Shown in pieces: positions 8,815 to 19,054 of a stretch of DNA of 64,000 nucleotides. Within the stretch, counting starts at the first letter, position 1. Every line of letters begins with the position of its first letter. The stretch comes from Claveliimonas bilis. Its GTDB lineage: Bacteria; Bacillota; Clostridia; Lachnospirales; Lachnospiraceae. Location of the stretch: NCBI RefSeq assembly GCF_030296775.1, contig NZ_AP027742.1:2976001-3040000 (forward strand). The letters run 5' to 3'. A program made the position numbers and the translations under genes. The notes beneath the pieces were generated by a model. That model ran no database searches. It was not told the origin of the DNA and saw nothing but the letters and a program-made list of their open reading frames with translations.

Positions 8815-10932
8815 ATGGAAAAACATTGGATCTCTGAAAGCTGGGACGGCTTCCGCCCCGGCAGATGGAACCGTACATCCGTCAATGTGCGCGACTTCAT
8901 TCAGAATAATTATACTCCCTATGAGGGAGATGAAGCTTTTCTTGCAGGCCCCACAGAGGCCACCAGAAAACTTTGGGAACAGGTTATGGATCTGTCTAAA
9001 AAGGAGCGTGAGGCAGGAGGCGTCCTTGATATGGATACGAAGATCATCTCCAGCATTACTTCACACGGACCGGGCTATCTCAACAAAGACCTGGAACAGA
9101 TCGTAGGCTTCCAGACAGACAAACCTTTCAAGCGTTCCCTGCAGCCTTTCGGAGGAATCCGTATGGCACAGAATGCATGCCACGAGAATGGATACGAAGT
9201 AGATCCTGAAGTGGTGGATATCTTTACCAAATACAGGAAAACTCACAATCAAGGGGTATTTGACGTCTACACGCCGGAGATGCGCCTTGCCAGAAAGTCA
9301 GCGATCATCACAGGTCTTCCGGACGCTTACGGACGCGGACGCATCATCGGCGATTACCGCCGCGTAGCTCTGTACGGAACTGACTGGCTGATCGAGGACA
9401 AAAAGCAGCAGCTTGCCACCTCCCTTGTCCGTATGACCGGAGATAACATCCGTTTAAGAGAAGAACTGGCCGAACAGATCCGGGCCCTCGGCGAATTGAA
9501 AGAATTGGGTGAGATTTACGGATTCGATATCAGTAAGCCGGCCAAAAATGCCAAAGAGGCAATTCAGTGGCTCTACTTCGGCTACCTGGCAGCCGTCAAA
9601 GAGCAGAACGGCGCTGCCATGAGTCTGGGCCGCACCTCTACCTTCCTCGACATCTATATTCAAAGAGATCTTGACCGCGGGCTTATCACGGAAGAACAGG
9701 CGCAGGAGTATATCGATCACTTTATTATGAAGCTTCGCCTGGTAAAATTTGCCCGTACTCCGGAATACAATTCCCTTTTCTCCGGAGACCCGACCTGGGT
9801 GACTGAATCCATCGGAGGAGTGGGCATCGACGGACGGCCGCTCGTGACGCGTACTTCCTTCCGGTATCTCCATACACTGGACAACCTGGGAACCGCTCCG
9901 GAACCGAACCTGACCGTATTATGGTCTACGAGGCTGCCACGGGCTTTTAAAGAATACTGTGCGAAGATGTCTATCAAATCTTCTTCCATTCAATATGAAA
10001 ATGATGATCTGATGCGTGCTACCCATGGAGATGACTATGCGATCGCATGCTGTGTATCTTCTATGCGTGTCGGAAAGGAAATGCAGTTCTTCGGAGCCAG
10101 AGCCAACCTGGCTAAATGCCTCCTGTACGCTATCAACGGCGGTATGGACGAACGGCTGAAGGTACAGGTGGGTCCGAGATACCGCCCGGTAGAAACAGAA
10201 TATCTGGATTACGATGATGTCATGCAGAAGTTTGACGATATGATGGAATGGCTGGCAGGCCTGTATGTCAACACACTGAACGTCATTCACTATATGCATG
10301 ACAAATACTGCTATGAAAGGCTTCAGATGGCCCTTCACGACAGAGAAGTGAAACGTTACTTTGCAACCGGTATCGCCGGCCTTTCTGTTGTGGCCGATTC
10401 CCTGTCCGCCATCAAATATGCCAAAGTAAAGGCTGTACGTGATGAGGATGGTCTGGTGGTTGATTACGAAGTAGAAGGTGATTTCCCGAAATACGGAAAC
10501 AATGACGACCGCGTAGATGAAATCGCAGTAGAGCTTGTCCGAAACTTCATGGATAAGATCCGCAAGCATCACACCTACCGTCATTCCATTCCTACTATGT
10601 CTATCCTCACCATCACATCCAATGTTGTTTACGGTAAAAAGACCGGAAATACACCGGATGGCAGAAAACAGGGCGAGCCTCTTGCGCCGGGTGCAAACCC
10701 GATGCATCAAAGAGACACTCACGGGGCTTTGGCTTCTCTTGCCTCTGTTGCAAAGATCCCATTCCGCCATGCACAGGATGGTATCTCAAATACCTTCTCC
10801 ATCATTCCGGGAGCGCTCGGAAAGGACGACATGATCTTTGCCGGGGATCTGGATCTTGACAGGCTGGAGGCAGAGTGCGGAAATATGGCGTGCAATATTC
10901 CAAATATCGAAGAGAGCATTGACCGCGAGTAA
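8815..10932 (+). CDS. pflB: Formate C-acetyltransferase (PFL) large part, lacking the glycyl-radical domain
   Basis: 705 aa. It matches pyruvate formate-lyase from the N-terminus through the active-site Cys412-Cys413 (IACCVSS) and the [15 protein letters not shown] and [18 protein letters not shown] segments, then stops after a divergent tail where PFL normally continues into the RVSGYAVNF glycyl-radical loop. That loop is encoded by the next gene, 35 bp downstream with its own ribosome binding site. The pair would form a two-chain enzyme converting pyruvate and CoA to formate and acetyl-CoA. AAGGAGGAA precedes the start. An alternative is another glycyl radical enzyme, but the Cys pair and sequence favour PFL. 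Confidence 0.9.
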   Translation: MEKHWISESWDGFRPGRWNRTSVNVRDFIQNNYTPYEGDEAFLAGPTEATRKLWEQVMDLSKKEREAGGVLDMDTKIISSITSHGPGYLNKDLEQIVGFQTDKPFKRSLQPFGGIRMAQNACHENGYEVDPEVVDIFTKYRKTHNQGVFDVYTPEMRLARKSAIITGLPDAYGRGRIIGDYRRVALYGTDWLIEDKKQQLATSLVRMTGDNIRLREELAEQIRALGELKELGEIYGFDISKPAKNAKEAIQWLYFGYLAAVKEQNGAAMSLGRTSTFLDIYIQRDLDRGLITEEQAQEYIDHFIMKLRLVKFARTPEYNSLFSGDPTWVTESIGGVGIDGRPLVTRTSFRYLHTLDNLGTAPEPNLTVLWSTRLPRAFKEYCAKMSIKSSSIQYENDDLMRATHGDDYAIACCVSSMRVGKEMQFFGARANLAKCLLYAINGGMDERLKVQVGPRYRPVETEYLDYDDVMQKFDDMMEWLAGLYVNTLNVIHYMHDKYCYERLQMALHDREVKRYFATGIAGLSVVADSLSAIKYAKVKAVRDEDGLVVDYEVEGDFPKYGNNDDRVDEIAVELVRNFMDKIRKHHTYRHSIPTMSILTITSNVVYGKKTGNTPDGRKQGEPLAPGANPMHQRDTHGALASLASVAKIPFRHAQDGISNTFSIIPGALGKDDMIFAGDLDLDRLEAECGNMACNIPNIEESIDRE

Positions 10933-10967
10933 TTTAACTGGTATTGTAAATAGAAAGGAGAATCATT

Positions 10968-11210
10968 ATGACAGTAAATAAACAGCAGGTAGATAATCTT
11001 GTATCCATGTTAGACGGCTATGTTGAACAGGGCGGACACCATCTGAATGTAAATGTATTCACAAAGGAAACTCTTCTGGATGCCCAGAAGCACCCCGAAA
11101 AATATCCGCAGCTCACTGTCCGTGTATCGGGATATGCCGTAAACTTCATCAAACTGACGAAAGAGCAGCAGGATGACGTTATTGCCAGGACATTCCACGA
11201 AAATCTTTAA
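10968..11210 (+). CDS. Autonomous glycyl-radical domain protein (GrcA/YfiD-like) of PFL
   Basis: 80 aa, homologous to the last part of [23 protein letters not shown], then [16 protein letters not shown] with radical-bearing Gly55. In E. coli the similar protein YfiD replaces an oxygen-damaged PFL C-terminus; here the large subunit ends without its own loop, so this protein should be required rather than spare. It has an AGAAAGGAG ribosome binding site and lies 3 bp before pflA. The clean start and absence of a matching out-of-frame tail argue against a recent frameshift. Confidence 0.9.
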   Translation: MTVNKQQVDNLVSMLDGYVEQGGHHLNVNVFTKETLLDAQKHPEKYPQLTVRVSGYAVNFIKLTKEQQDDVIARTFHENL

Positions 11211-11213
11211 GCT

Positions 11214-11957
11214 ATGAAAGGTTTTGTGCATTCGATAGAAAGCTGCGGCACTGTGGACGGTCCCGGGATCCGTTATGTGATCTTCCTTCAGGGCTGTCCC
11301 ATGCGGTGTCAGTACTGTCATAATCCGGATACATGGGAGTATGGAAAAGGAACGGAAATGACTGTCCAGGAAGTTCTGGAAGGTTTTTATTCCAATCTTC
11401 CTTTCTACAGAAATGGAGGAGTGACTGTCACCGGAGGGGAGCCCATGATGCAGATGGATTTTCTGATCGAGGTTTTCCGTGATCTAAAGAAACACGGCAT
11501 CCACACCTGCATCGATTCTTCGGGAATCATGTTTAATCCTCACAATGATGCCTTTATGAAACGGCTGGATGAACTTTTATCCATGACTGATCTCATCCTT
11601 CTGGATATCAAGCATATAGATGACAGACAGCATCAGATTCTGACCGGACATTCCAACCGCCAGATTTTGGCTTTTGCCAAATATCTGGATGAACGGGGTG
11701 TCCCTGTATGGATCCGTCACGTTGTCGTCCCCGGCATTACACTGTTCCGGGAATATCTGGAACAGCTTGGAGCGTTTATGGGGACTTTAAATAACGTGAA
11801 AGCCCTGGATGTGCTTCCCTATCATTCCATGGGAAAAATAAAATATAAAACCCTACATCTTTCCTACCCATTGGAAAATACCAGGGAAGCCACCAGGGAA
11901 GAAGCGGCTATGGCAAAACACATTATTTTATCCGCCTACAAAAAGGCTAAAAGTTGA
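11214..11957 (+). CDS. pflA: Pyruvate formate-lyase activating enzyme
   Basis: 247 aa radical-SAM protein with Cys28-x3-Cys32-x2-Cys35 (GCPMRCQYCHNP), the GGEP motif (VTGGEPMMQ) and a typical activase length without extra ferredoxin inserts. It generates the glycyl radical on Gly55 of the upstream small protein. It starts 3 bp after that gene's stop, so translation is probably coupled. The order large subunit, radical subunit, activase forms a complete functional set. Confidence 0.95.
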   Translation: MKGFVHSIESCGTVDGPGIRYVIFLQGCPMRCQYCHNPDTWEYGKGTEMTVQEVLEGFYSNLPFYRNGGVTVTGGEPMMQMDFLIEVFRDLKKHGIHTCIDSSGIMFNPHNDAFMKRLDELLSMTDLILLDIKHIDDRQHQILTGHSNRQILAFAKYLDERGVPVWIRHVVVPGITLFREYLEQLGAFMGTLNNVKALDVLPYHSMGKIKYKTLHLSYPLENTREATREEAAMAKHIILSAYKKAKS

Positions 11958-12003
11958 AAATGACATTCAATTTCTTGTCCTAAATTTAGAACATCTTTTT
12001 CTC

Positions 12004-12032
12004 TTGTATATTTGTTTTTTTTGTATTATGAT
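12004..12032 (+). promoter_or_regulatory. Ferredoxin gene promoter
   Basis: TTGTAT-17-TATGAT, ending about 50 bp before the ferredoxin start codon, in a T-rich stretch that also follows pflA. Confidence 0.55.
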
Positions 12033-12084
12033 ATGTATAAACCAAGTAGACTTATGTTCTATAATGATAAAGGAGGATATACCA

Positions 12085-12255
12085 ATGGCACATGTAATTA
12101 GTGATGAATGTGTAAGCTGTGGAGCTTGCGAAGCAGAATGTCCAGTAGGAGCTATTTCTCAGGGCGCTGACCACTATGAAATCGATGCAGACGCTTGTGT
12201 TGACTGCGGAGCTTGTGCAGCTCAGTGTCCAACAGGAGCAATTTCCCAGGGCTAA
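12085..12255 (+). CDS. 2[4Fe-4S] ferredoxin
   Basis: 56 aa clostridial-type ferredoxin with two complete motifs, CVSCGACEAECP and CVDCGACAAQCP, each ligating a 4Fe-4S cluster. The start ATG follows AAAGGAGG by 8 bp; an upstream in-frame ATG would add an unlikely hydrophobic extension. It is a soluble low-potential electron carrier and could supply pflA or other radical-SAM enzymes. A monocistronic layout is suggested by its own promoter and terminator. Confidence 0.95.
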   Translation: MAHVISDECVSCGACEAECPVGAISQGADHYEIDADACVDCGACAAQCPTGAISQG

Positions 12256-12290
12256 TTCATCTCTGGAAACATAAAAACAAAAAAGAAATC

Positions 12291-12327
12291 AAAAAAGACA
12301 GGCTGGTTCGACAGACTGTCTTTTTTT
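12291..12327 (+). terminator. Rho-independent terminator of the ferredoxin gene
   Basis: Stem AAAAAAGACAG/CTGTCTTTTTTT with a 14-nt loop and a T run, 36 bp after the ferredoxin stop. Confidence 0.85.
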
Positions 12328-12445
12328 CGTCTCTTTTTGTATTTTCCGGCGGAATATGTAACTAAGATTCCCCGGGCACATCCTCCTTTTGACAATATCT
12401 TCACTGTGTACATGCTATACTTGGAATTGCAAAGGGGGTATGAAT

Positions 12446-12802
12446 ATGGGAAACGCACTTAACACATTAAGCAGTGCAACAAAAGAAGATACCAAACTAT
12501 ACAATTGTATTAAAGAGCTATATGAACAGGGCGTTCCATTTGACGAGCTGAAAGCTCTCATTCCCGATATGAAACGCACCAGAGAACAGCTCCGCATGAA
12601 GCGTATGCTGGAAAATAATAACGAAGTGCTGACAGCTATGATCACAAAAGAACTGTCCTTCCTCCTGGATGCCAAAGAGCGGCAGGAAGAAGAACAGTTC
12701 AAACGGCTGGATCAATTGATCCGCCAGCAGCAGTCCTTTCGGAAAGAAGCTGCCAAAGCAGGACCGGCAGAACGGCTGAAACGCCTACTCCTGCCAGGAT
12801 AA
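12446..12802 (+). CDS. Small helical protein of unknown function
   Basis: 118 aa, rich in Lys, Glu and Leu, predicted mostly helical, with a charged coiled segment (LLDAKERQEEEQFKRLDQL). No family recognised. The chosen ATG has AAAGGGGG at 7-bp spacing, and an extended -10 (TGCTATACT) lies about 25 bp upstream. The last 18 bp overlap the convergent 3' end of dnaB, an arrangement that would make overlapping transcripts. Confidence 0.75.
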   Translation: MGNALNTLSSATKEDTKLYNCIKELYEQGVPFDELKALIPDMKRTREQLRMKRMLENNNEVLTAMITKELSFLLDAKERQEEEQFKRLDQLIRQQQSFRKEAAKAGPAERLKRLLLPG

Positions 12803-14134
12803 ATTGGCAAACTTCGTGTAATCCGGCAGCCATGCCAGATGAACGGTCCCTATGGGGCCGTTTCTTTGTTTTGCGATAATGATCTCCGCCTGATTAGGCG
12901 TCTCTGTATCTTTATTATAATAATCGTCACGGTAAATAAACATTACCACATCGGCGTCCTGCTCAATGGCTCCCGACTCTCTAAGGTCGGAAAGCATCGG
13001 TCTGTGATCGGGCCTTTGCTCTACCGCACGGCTGAGCTGTGATAATGCGATCACGGGAACATTCAGCTCCCTTGCCACGCCCTTCAGGGATCTGGAAATA
13101 TCAGAAATTTCCTGCTGACGCGACTCTGCACGCCCGCCTACTCTTCCGGTCATCAGCTGCAGGTAGTCAATAATGATCAGGTGAAGATCCTGCTCCAGCT
13201 TATACTTTCTGCATTTGCTTCTTAATTCGGAAATGGAAATTCCCGGCGTATCATCAATAATAAGGTTGGACTTTCCGATAATCCCCGCACTTTCTATCAA
13301 TTTTTCCCAGTCATCGTCCTTTAAGTTTCCAGTACGAAGGGCCTGAGAATCCACCTGTGACTCCAGGGAAAACAATCGGTTTACCAGCTGCTCCTTGGAC
13401 ATCTCCAAACTGAAAATGGCTACGGTCTTATTGCCTTTAAAAGCCGCATGCTGTGCGATATTCAAAACAAAGGCTGTCTTTCCCATAGAAGGCCTTGCTG
13501 CCACAAGGATCAGGTCCGACGGCTGCAGTCCTGACAGCTTGTAATCCAGATCCAGGAATCCGGTAGGAATACCGGTGACAGTCCCCTTCGTCTTTGCCGC
13601 CTTCTCGATCCGGTCCAGGGCATTTAAGACAACCTGCTTGATGGGCACATAATCTCCTGTGCTTCTTTTCTGGGCCAGCTCGAAAATGCTCTTTTCCGCT
13701 GTCTCCAGGATCGCTTCCATTGAATCGCTTCCTGCATAACAGGAATTTGCAATCTCTTCATTTGTCTTTATAAGCCTGCGGAGCATAGATTTTTCAAACA
13801 CAATATCCGCATAATATTTAACGTTCGCTGAAGTGGGAACTGCGGCAACCAGATCGCGGACAAATTCCAGACTGGAAATTTCATCCGGTACATCCTTTTC
13901 CTTCAGCCTCTCCTGAAGAGTGATCAGGTCCACCGGCTTCCCTTCATTGAAAAGCTCTGTCATAGAATCAAATATAACGCCGTATGAAGTTTGATAAAAA
14001 TCTTTGCCGCTGATGATTTCAGAAGCGGTCATGATCGCATCCTTGTCCATCAGCATGGCGCCTACGACAGACTGTTCCGCCTCTATGCTGTGAGGCGGTA
14101 CACGTTTAATGAGAGCTTCCTCCATCTCCGGCAT
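12785..14134 (-). CDS. dnaB: Replicative DNA helicase DnaB
   Basis: 449 aa. An N-terminal helical primase-interaction domain (PPHSIEAEQSVVGAML) is followed by the RecA-like helicase with Walker A AARPSMGKTAF (about 215), Walker B LIIIDYLQLM and the conserved RQQEISDISRSLK and LRESGAIEQDADVV motifs. It unwinds DNA at the fork as a hexamer. It is last in the gdpP-rplI-dnaB order, 4 bp after rplI, a cluster widespread in Firmicutes. Confidence 0.97.
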   Translation of the reverse strand: MPEMEEALIKRVPPHSIEAEQSVVGAMLMDKDAIMTASEIISGKDFYQTSYGVIFDSMTELFNEGKPVDLITLQERLKEKDVPDEISSLEFVRDLVAAVPTSANVKYYADIVFEKSMLRRLIKTNEEIANSCYAGSDSMEAILETAEKSIFELAQKRSTGDYVPIKQVVLNALDRIEKAAKTKGTVTGIPTGFLDLDYKLSGLQPSDLILVAARPSMGKTAFVLNIAQHAAFKGNKTVAIFSLEMSKEQLVNRLFSLESQVDSQALRTGNLKDDDWEKLIESAGIIGKSNLIIDDTPGISISELRSKCRKYKLEQDLHLIIIDYLQLMTGRVGGRAESRQQEISDISRSLKGVARELNVPVIALSQLSRAVEQRPDHRPMLSDLRESGAIEQDADVVMFIYRDDYYNKDTETPNQAEIIIAKQRNGPIGTVHLAWLPDYTKFANLSWQE

Positions 14135-14138
14135 CGTT

Positions 14139-14588
14139 CTATGCCTCCTCTGTTACATTTACTTTCAGCTCTACAGTCACTTTCGCGTGAAGTTTTACAG
14201 GAACCATGTGAGTTCCCAGGGTTTTCAGCTGTTCCTTAAGCTGGATCTTTTTCTTATCCACTTTCAGTCCCATCTGCTCTTCCACAGCCGACGCAATTTC
14301 CTTGGAAGATACAGATCCGAAAGCCTTGCCGCCGTCTCCGGTTTTAATGGAAATGGTCACCTTGCCTTCCTCCAGCTTCTTTCCAAGTTCTTTTGCCGCA
14401 TCCAGCTGTTCCTGTGCAATCTTCTCCTGATTTGCTTTCTGCAGTTTCAGGTCATTCATATTACTTTTGTTTGCCTCTGCTCCCTTTTTTGTCTTCAGCA
14501 GAAAGTTTCTTGCATATCCGTCATTTACCTCCACAATCTCCCCTTTTTTCCCGAGAGACTTTACATCCTCCAATAAAATTACTTTCAT
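14139..14588 (-). CDS. rplI: 50S ribosomal protein L9
   Basis: 149 aa, standard length. It begins MKVILLEDVKSLGKKGEIVEV with the L9 signature (NDGYARNFLLK), a long central helix and a C-terminal rRNA-binding domain (ISIKTGDGGKAFGSVSSKEIA). It starts directly after gdpP and precedes dnaB. Confidence 0.97.
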   Translation of the reverse strand: MKVILLEDVKSLGKKGEIVEVNDGYARNFLLKTKKGAEANKSNMNDLKLQKANQEKIAQEQLDAAKELGKKLEEGKVTISIKTGDGGKAFGSVSSKEIASAVEEQMGLKVDKKKIQLKEQLKTLGTHMVPVKLHAKVTVELKVNVTEEA

Positions 14589-16649
14589 CTATATATCTCC
14601 TTTTTCTTTCATTTCAGTAAGCACTTTCTTCAGATCCGCCACGGCTTCATCCAGATCCGTATGATCAAACTGGGCTCCTGACGCGTTCATATGACCTCCG
14701 CCGCCAAGCCGCTCCATGATCACCTGCACGTTTATCTCATCAATCGAGCGGGCGCTGACATAGATCCTGCCGTTATACACTGTGAGCACAAACGTCGCCT
14801 TAATTCCGTCAATGTCAAGCAGTTCGTTGGCTGCCTGAGCCCCAATAATTGTCGGACTTTCGATCTTAAGATTTTCTCCTGTTGCAATTGCAAAATCATC
14901 CATATATACTTCCGCTCCGCTGATGATCCGCGCTTTCGCCTGATAGGATTTCAGATCATCCCGAAGAATTTTCCGGATAAACGGGATATCAGCGCCGCAC
15001 CTTCTTAAGAAGGCCGCCGCCTCAAAAGTACGGACTCCTGTCTTATTCAGGAAATTATTCGTATCGATCATAATTCCTGCATAGAGACTGTTGGCTTCCA
15101 TGGCCGGTATTTTGACATCATCTACAATATACTGCAGAACTTCTGATACCATCTCACACGCCGACGATGCGTACGGCTCAATGTAGGACAACAATGCACT
15201 TTCAATATTATCACTGCTCTGCCTGTGATGATCAAAAACAACCACAGTCTTTGTCATAGTCAGAAGTTCCGGACATTCTGTCATCTTAGGACGGTTCGTA
15301 TCCACTACGATCACCATGGAACTGTCATCGATCATCTCCTTGGCCTCACCGGAAGTCACAAACATATCATCAGGATAATTGGGATGATTGACAAACTCCT
15401 CATACATGACGCGGACAGAGGCGGAAATATTATCCACTACAATATGCGCTTTCTTTTCAAGAGCTGCCGCAGCGCGGTAGATGCCAATTGCCGCTCCCAG
15501 GCAGTCCATATCCATCATCTTATGCCCCATAACAAGGATCGTGTCATTGACAGTAATAAATTCGCGGAGTGCTTCTGCTTTTACTCTGGCCTTTACCCTC
15601 GTATTTTTGGAGGTCTGCTCCCGTTTGCCTCCGTAGTAAGTAATGCCGCTGCTGTCCTTAATAACCGCCTGATCTCCTCCTCTTGCCAGAGCCAGATCAA
15701 TGGCTGCCCGGGCATAGGTATAGCTCTGCACGTAAGCAGTCTGGCTAAGTCCGAGACCGATACTTAATGTGGCCGGAATATTATTCCCGATATTTACGGA
15801 TTTTACATCCTCAAGAAGAGAAAAACGATCCGCTTCCAGTTCCTTGAAGCACTGTTTTTTCATAACGATAAAATATTTATCTGTCTCCATCTTCTTTACG
15901 ATTCCGTCAAGACGGGCAATATACTGGTTGATCTTCCTGTCGATCAGCGCTACCAGAAGACTCTGGCGCACTTCCTCTACACTGTCGATCACCTCGTCAT
16001 AATTGTCGATGTAGATCAAACCTGCTACCAGCCGCTGTTCTTCATTTTGACGAAGAGCAGTATTCAGTTCTGTCACATCGGAGAGATAGACCGCAATAAA
16101 ATATTCCTTCTCTTCCGGCATTTCCAGAAGCTGTTCTGAATTACTGAAGCCTTCCACAGGCACCTTCCTAAGTTCTGCCCGGTACTCTTTATCTTTATAA
16201 TAGACTTCCATCTCTACCGTCTGATTTTCTTCTTTCGGGAAAATGCTGCGGTTCAGCTCCGGAATGTAACGACTGAGGACATTTTCTCCCTTCAGCTTGC
16301 CCCCCAGTATCTCACGGAACTGATCATTCATCCACATCAGCTTCCCATCTTCCAGAAGAAGAGCATATGGTACTGCCAGTTTCTTCAAAAGAGTATTCTG
16401 TACGATTCCATACTGGGCTGCAAATTCCACCAGGTCTTTCATAACAAGGGACTTATTATAAAAATACATTACGCCCACGATGACAATATAGATCACAACA
16501 AAAAGGCACATCAGCATCCCTGCCTTGCGATCAAGACGATAGATCCATATATTCATTGCGATCAGCAAAATGGACATAACAGCCGGCCATTGCATGTATA
16601 CTCTTAGTTGTCCTTTTAATCGTACACTTTGTTTTTCTTTCTTCTTCAT
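14589..16649 (-). CDS. gdpP: Cyclic-di-AMP phosphodiesterase GdpP
   Basis: 686 aa from the ATG preceded by GAGGGA at 7 bp; an earlier ATG 21 bp upstream lacks a ribosome binding site. Two membrane segments near the N-terminus, a PAS-like region (about 75-190), a degenerate GGDEF domain and a C-terminal DHH/DHHA1 module (MGHKMMDMDCLG, VVDTNRP, VFDHHRQ, GGGGHMNASGAQ). The family hydrolyses c-di-AMP to pApA and controls potassium, osmolyte and cell-wall homeostasis. It is first in the gdpP-rplI-dnaB operon. Confidence 0.95.
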   Translation of the reverse strand: MKKKEKQSVRLKGQLRVYMQWPAVMSILLIAMNIWIYRLDRKAGMLMCLFVVIYIVIVGVMYFYNKSLVMKDLVEFAAQYGIVQNTLLKKLAVPYALLLEDGKLMWMNDQFREILGGKLKGENVLSRYIPELNRSIFPKEENQTVEMEVYYKDKEYRAELRKVPVEGFSNSEQLLEMPEEKEYFIAVYLSDVTELNTALRQNEEQRLVAGLIYIDNYDEVIDSVEEVRQSLLVALIDRKINQYIARLDGIVKKMETDKYFIVMKKQCFKELEADRFSLLEDVKSVNIGNNIPATLSIGLGLSQTAYVQSYTYARAAIDLALARGGDQAVIKDSSGITYYGGKREQTSKNTRVKARVKAEALREFITVNDTILVMGHKMMDMDCLGAAIGIYRAAAALEKKAHIVVDNISASVRVMYEEFVNHPNYPDDMFVTSGEAKEMIDDSSMVIVVDTNRPKMTECPELLTMTKTVVVFDHHRQSSDNIESALLSYIEPYASSACEMVSEVLQYIVDDVKIPAMEANSLYAGIMIDTNNFLNKTGVRTFEAAAFLRRCGADIPFIRKILRDDLKSYQAKARIISGAEVYMDDFAIATGENLKIESPTIIGAQAANELLDIDGIKATFVLTVYNGRIYVSARSIDEINVQVIMERLGGGGHMNASGAQFDHTDLDEAVADLKKVLTEMKEKGDI

Positions 16650-16752
16650 ATTTATATCCCTCAAAAACAATACAACTGCACACTGTATTATACCACTTTT
16701 GCCAGTAAAAGGGAAGAATTTTAAATGCCGGCAGTTTTTTTTGCACGAAAGA

Positions 16753-16788
16753 AGGGGACAAAGATTTTCCGAAAATCTTCGTCCCCCT
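16753..16788. terminator. Intergenic hairpin between galE and gdpP
   Basis: Stem GGGGACAAAGATTTT/AAAATCTTCGTCCCC with a 3-nt loop, one mismatch and TTTT on the plus side. It lies 47 bp past the galE stop and probably ends the galE transcript, although the minus-side U-tract is poor. Confidence 0.6.
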
Positions 16789-16834
16789 TTTCAGCCCGGT
16801 CTGCTTTTCTTGAAACAGCAGTCCTTCCTTGCTT

Positions 16835-17851
16835 TTATGATTCGTATCCGTTAGGATTCTGTGACTGCCATCTCCATGTGTCTTCGCACATTTCATCCAG
16901 TCCTCTTTCCGCTTTCCAGCCAAGCACCTTCGCCGCCTTTGCAGGATCTGCATAGCACATTGCAATATCCCCTGCACGGCGCGGTTTGATCTCATAGGGA
17001 ATCCCTTTCCCGCATGCTTTGGAAAATGCTTTTACCATGTCAAGAACCGAATATCCCTGCCCTGTTCCAAGGTTGATCACATCAAGTCCCGGATTAGTGA
17101 AAATATAATTGATGGCTTTCACATGACCGATTGCCAGGTCAACTACATGAATATAATCACGCACTCCTGTTCCGTCCGGCGTGTCATAGTCATCTCCAAA
17201 TACACCCAGTTTTTCCAGTTTTCCTACTGCCACCTGTGAAATATACGGCATAAGGTTGTTGGGGATTCCTTTCGGATCCTCTCCGATACGGCCGCTCTTG
17301 TGCGCTCCCACCGGATTGAAATAACGAAGAAGGATCACATTCCATTCCGGATCCGCTTTCTGCAAATCTGTCATGATCTGTTCCATCATGGATTTTGTCC
17401 ATCCGTACGGATTCGTGCACTGTCCCTTCGGGCATGCCTCCGTGATCGGCATTTCTTCCGGGCTTCCGTATACAGTTGCAGAAGAACTGAATACGATATT
17501 CTTTACGCCGACTTCTCTCATTACGTTCATCAGTGTTAAAGTTCCGGTAATATTATTCTGATAATACTCCAGAGGCTTGCGCACAGATTCTCCTACTGCC
17601 TTAAGGGCCGCACAGTGGATCACTGCATCGATCTTCTCTGCCTCAAACATAGCTTTTAACGCTTCTGCGTCCAGAACATCTCCTTCATAAAACTGAACGC
17701 TTTTTCCTGTAAGCTCTTCCACACGCTTCAGGGATTCTTTAGAGGAATTACAGAGATTATCATACACAACAACCTCATAACCTTCATTCAGAAGTTCCAG
17801 GGCTGTGTGGCTTCCGATGTATCCTGCACCGCCTGTGATCAATATTTTCAT
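16835..17851 (-). CDS. galE: UDP-glucose 4-epimerase
   Basis: 338 aa extended short-chain dehydrogenase. N-terminal NAD motif GGAGYIGSH, catalytic Ser region FSSSATVYG and YGWTK (YxxxK), and the sugar-binding RYFNPVGAH and [10 protein letters not shown] segments typical of GalE. It interconverts UDP-glucose and UDP-galactose. A GAGGAGG ribosome binding site precedes ATG. A nucleotidyltransferase gene lies upstream on the same strand, separated by 118 bp of AT-rich DNA, consistent with a sugar-nucleotide supply group. Confidence 0.95.
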   Translation of the reverse strand: MKILITGGAGYIGSHTALELLNEGYEVVVYDNLCNSSKESLKRVEELTGKSVQFYEGDVLDAEALKAMFEAEKIDAVIHCAALKAVGESVRKPLEYYQNNITGTLTLMNVMREVGVKNIVFSSSATVYGSPEEMPITEACPKGQCTNPYGWTKSMMEQIMTDLQKADPEWNVILLRYFNPVGAHKSGRIGEDPKGIPNNLMPYISQVAVGKLEKLGVFGDDYDTPDGTGVRDYIHVVDLAIGHVKAINYIFTNPGLDVINLGTGQGYSVLDMVKAFSKACGKGIPYEIKPRRAGDIAMCYADPAKAAKVLGWKAERGLDEMCEDTWRWQSQNPNGYES

Positions 17852-17969
17852 TTTAATTACCTCCTCATATACGGACTATGTTTTGATGGATCAACTATAC
17901 TTTGATTATAATCATCACATCTTATAAATACTATAAACATCATGGTGAAAACTATAAAAATATTGCGTT

Positions 17970-18896
17970 TTATGCTTCCTCCCAGAGATGCTGCGGATAA
18001 ACTCCCTCATCCTTCATTCTCTGGATCGCTTCCATAACAACCGGCTTGTCCTCTTTATAAGTCACTCCATACCACTTGTCCCTGGATTTCAGGACTGCTG
18101 CCGTCGCTTTTCCCTCTCCGATCAGATCGCTGACAACAGTAGGAAGGAAATATTCGCACTTCATCGGATTGCTCTTCAGGCCTTCCTCTAAGAATGCCGG
18201 GAATCTTTCCTTGATCTCTTTCAAAATGCTGGCTGTAAATCCCCACATATTCATGGAAACTGTTGTGTCCGCCGGAACGAATGTCCAGGTTGCTCCTTCA
18301 TCCTCGGAATAGGCAATTCCGCCTTCTCTCTTCTCGATCCTGGTTCTTTCATGAATACCTGTCAGCTCGCCCTTTTCATTCATGTCGCACAGACCTCTGG
18401 CCACATGTCCGTTATCTGTAACCGTATTTCCCAGTTCATACCCTACCATAGTATAACGATATTTCTCATCATCCTCATGAGATGCAAGATAATCATAGAT
18501 CAGTTCAAATGCTTCCCGTCCGTAATAGTCGTCAGCATTGATCACCGCAAACGGTCCGTCGATCTCATCGATCGCACTTAATACCGCATGGGCAGTTCCC
18601 CATGGTTTCACTCTTCCTTCCGGCACTTCAAAGCCTTCCGGAATATTCTGAATATCCTGATATGCATAGGCAACATCCATATATTTACTGATGCGTTCTC
18701 CTACATTCTCCTTGAAATCCTTTTCTATCTCATGCTTAATAATAAAGACAACCTTTTCAAATCCGGCTCTTTTCGCATCATACATGGAAAAATCCATAAT
18801 AATATGCCCTTCTTTGTCTACTGGATCGATCTGCTTTAAGCCGCCGTATCTGCTTCCCATTCCTGCTGCCATAATTACTAAAACTGGTTTTTTCAT
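17970..18896 (-). CDS. Sugar-phosphate nucleotidyltransferase
   Basis: 308 aa from the ATG at MKKPVLV; an ATG three codons earlier is nearly as likely, and both share the GGAAAGGA site. The NTP-transferase signature MAAGMGSRYGGLKQIDPV is at the N-terminus, with the nucleotide/metal motif INADDYYG in the middle. Family members join NTP to a sugar-1-phosphate; the substrate is not clear, and the protein is not a standard GalU or RmlA. Neighbouring galE suggests hexose nucleotides for surface glycans. Confidence 0.8.
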   Translation of the reverse strand: MKKPVLVIMAAGMGSRYGGLKQIDPVDKEGHIIMDFSMYDAKRAGFEKVVFIIKHEIEKDFKENVGERISKYMDVAYAYQDIQNIPEGFEVPEGRVKPWGTAHAVLSAIDEIDGPFAVINADDYYGREAFELIYDYLASHEDDEKYRYTMVGYELGNTVTDNGHVARGLCDMNEKGELTGIHERTRIEKREGGIAYSEDEGATWTFVPADTTVSMNMWGFTASILKEIKERFPAFLEEGLKSNPMKCEYFLPTVVSDLIGEGKATAAVLKSRDKWYGVTYKEDKPVVMEAIQRMKDEGVYPQHLWEEA

Positions 18897-19054
18897 CACT
18901 TTCATTTCCTTTCCAAAATTACACAGCCTGTCCGCTGCTGTCCTTTGTACATTTACGCTTATTGTAGTATAAAGAGCCAAAAAAATCTTTATCCTATTTT
19001 TTAATTGATTTGTACAATCTGCACTTTCTTTTTGCTTTTTTTACAAAATCAGGG

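Noticed and set aside
10932-10968. Frameshift between the two parts of pyruvate formate-lyase
   Set aside because: The second part has its own ribosome binding site and start, and no alternative frame in the 35-bp gap joins the two.
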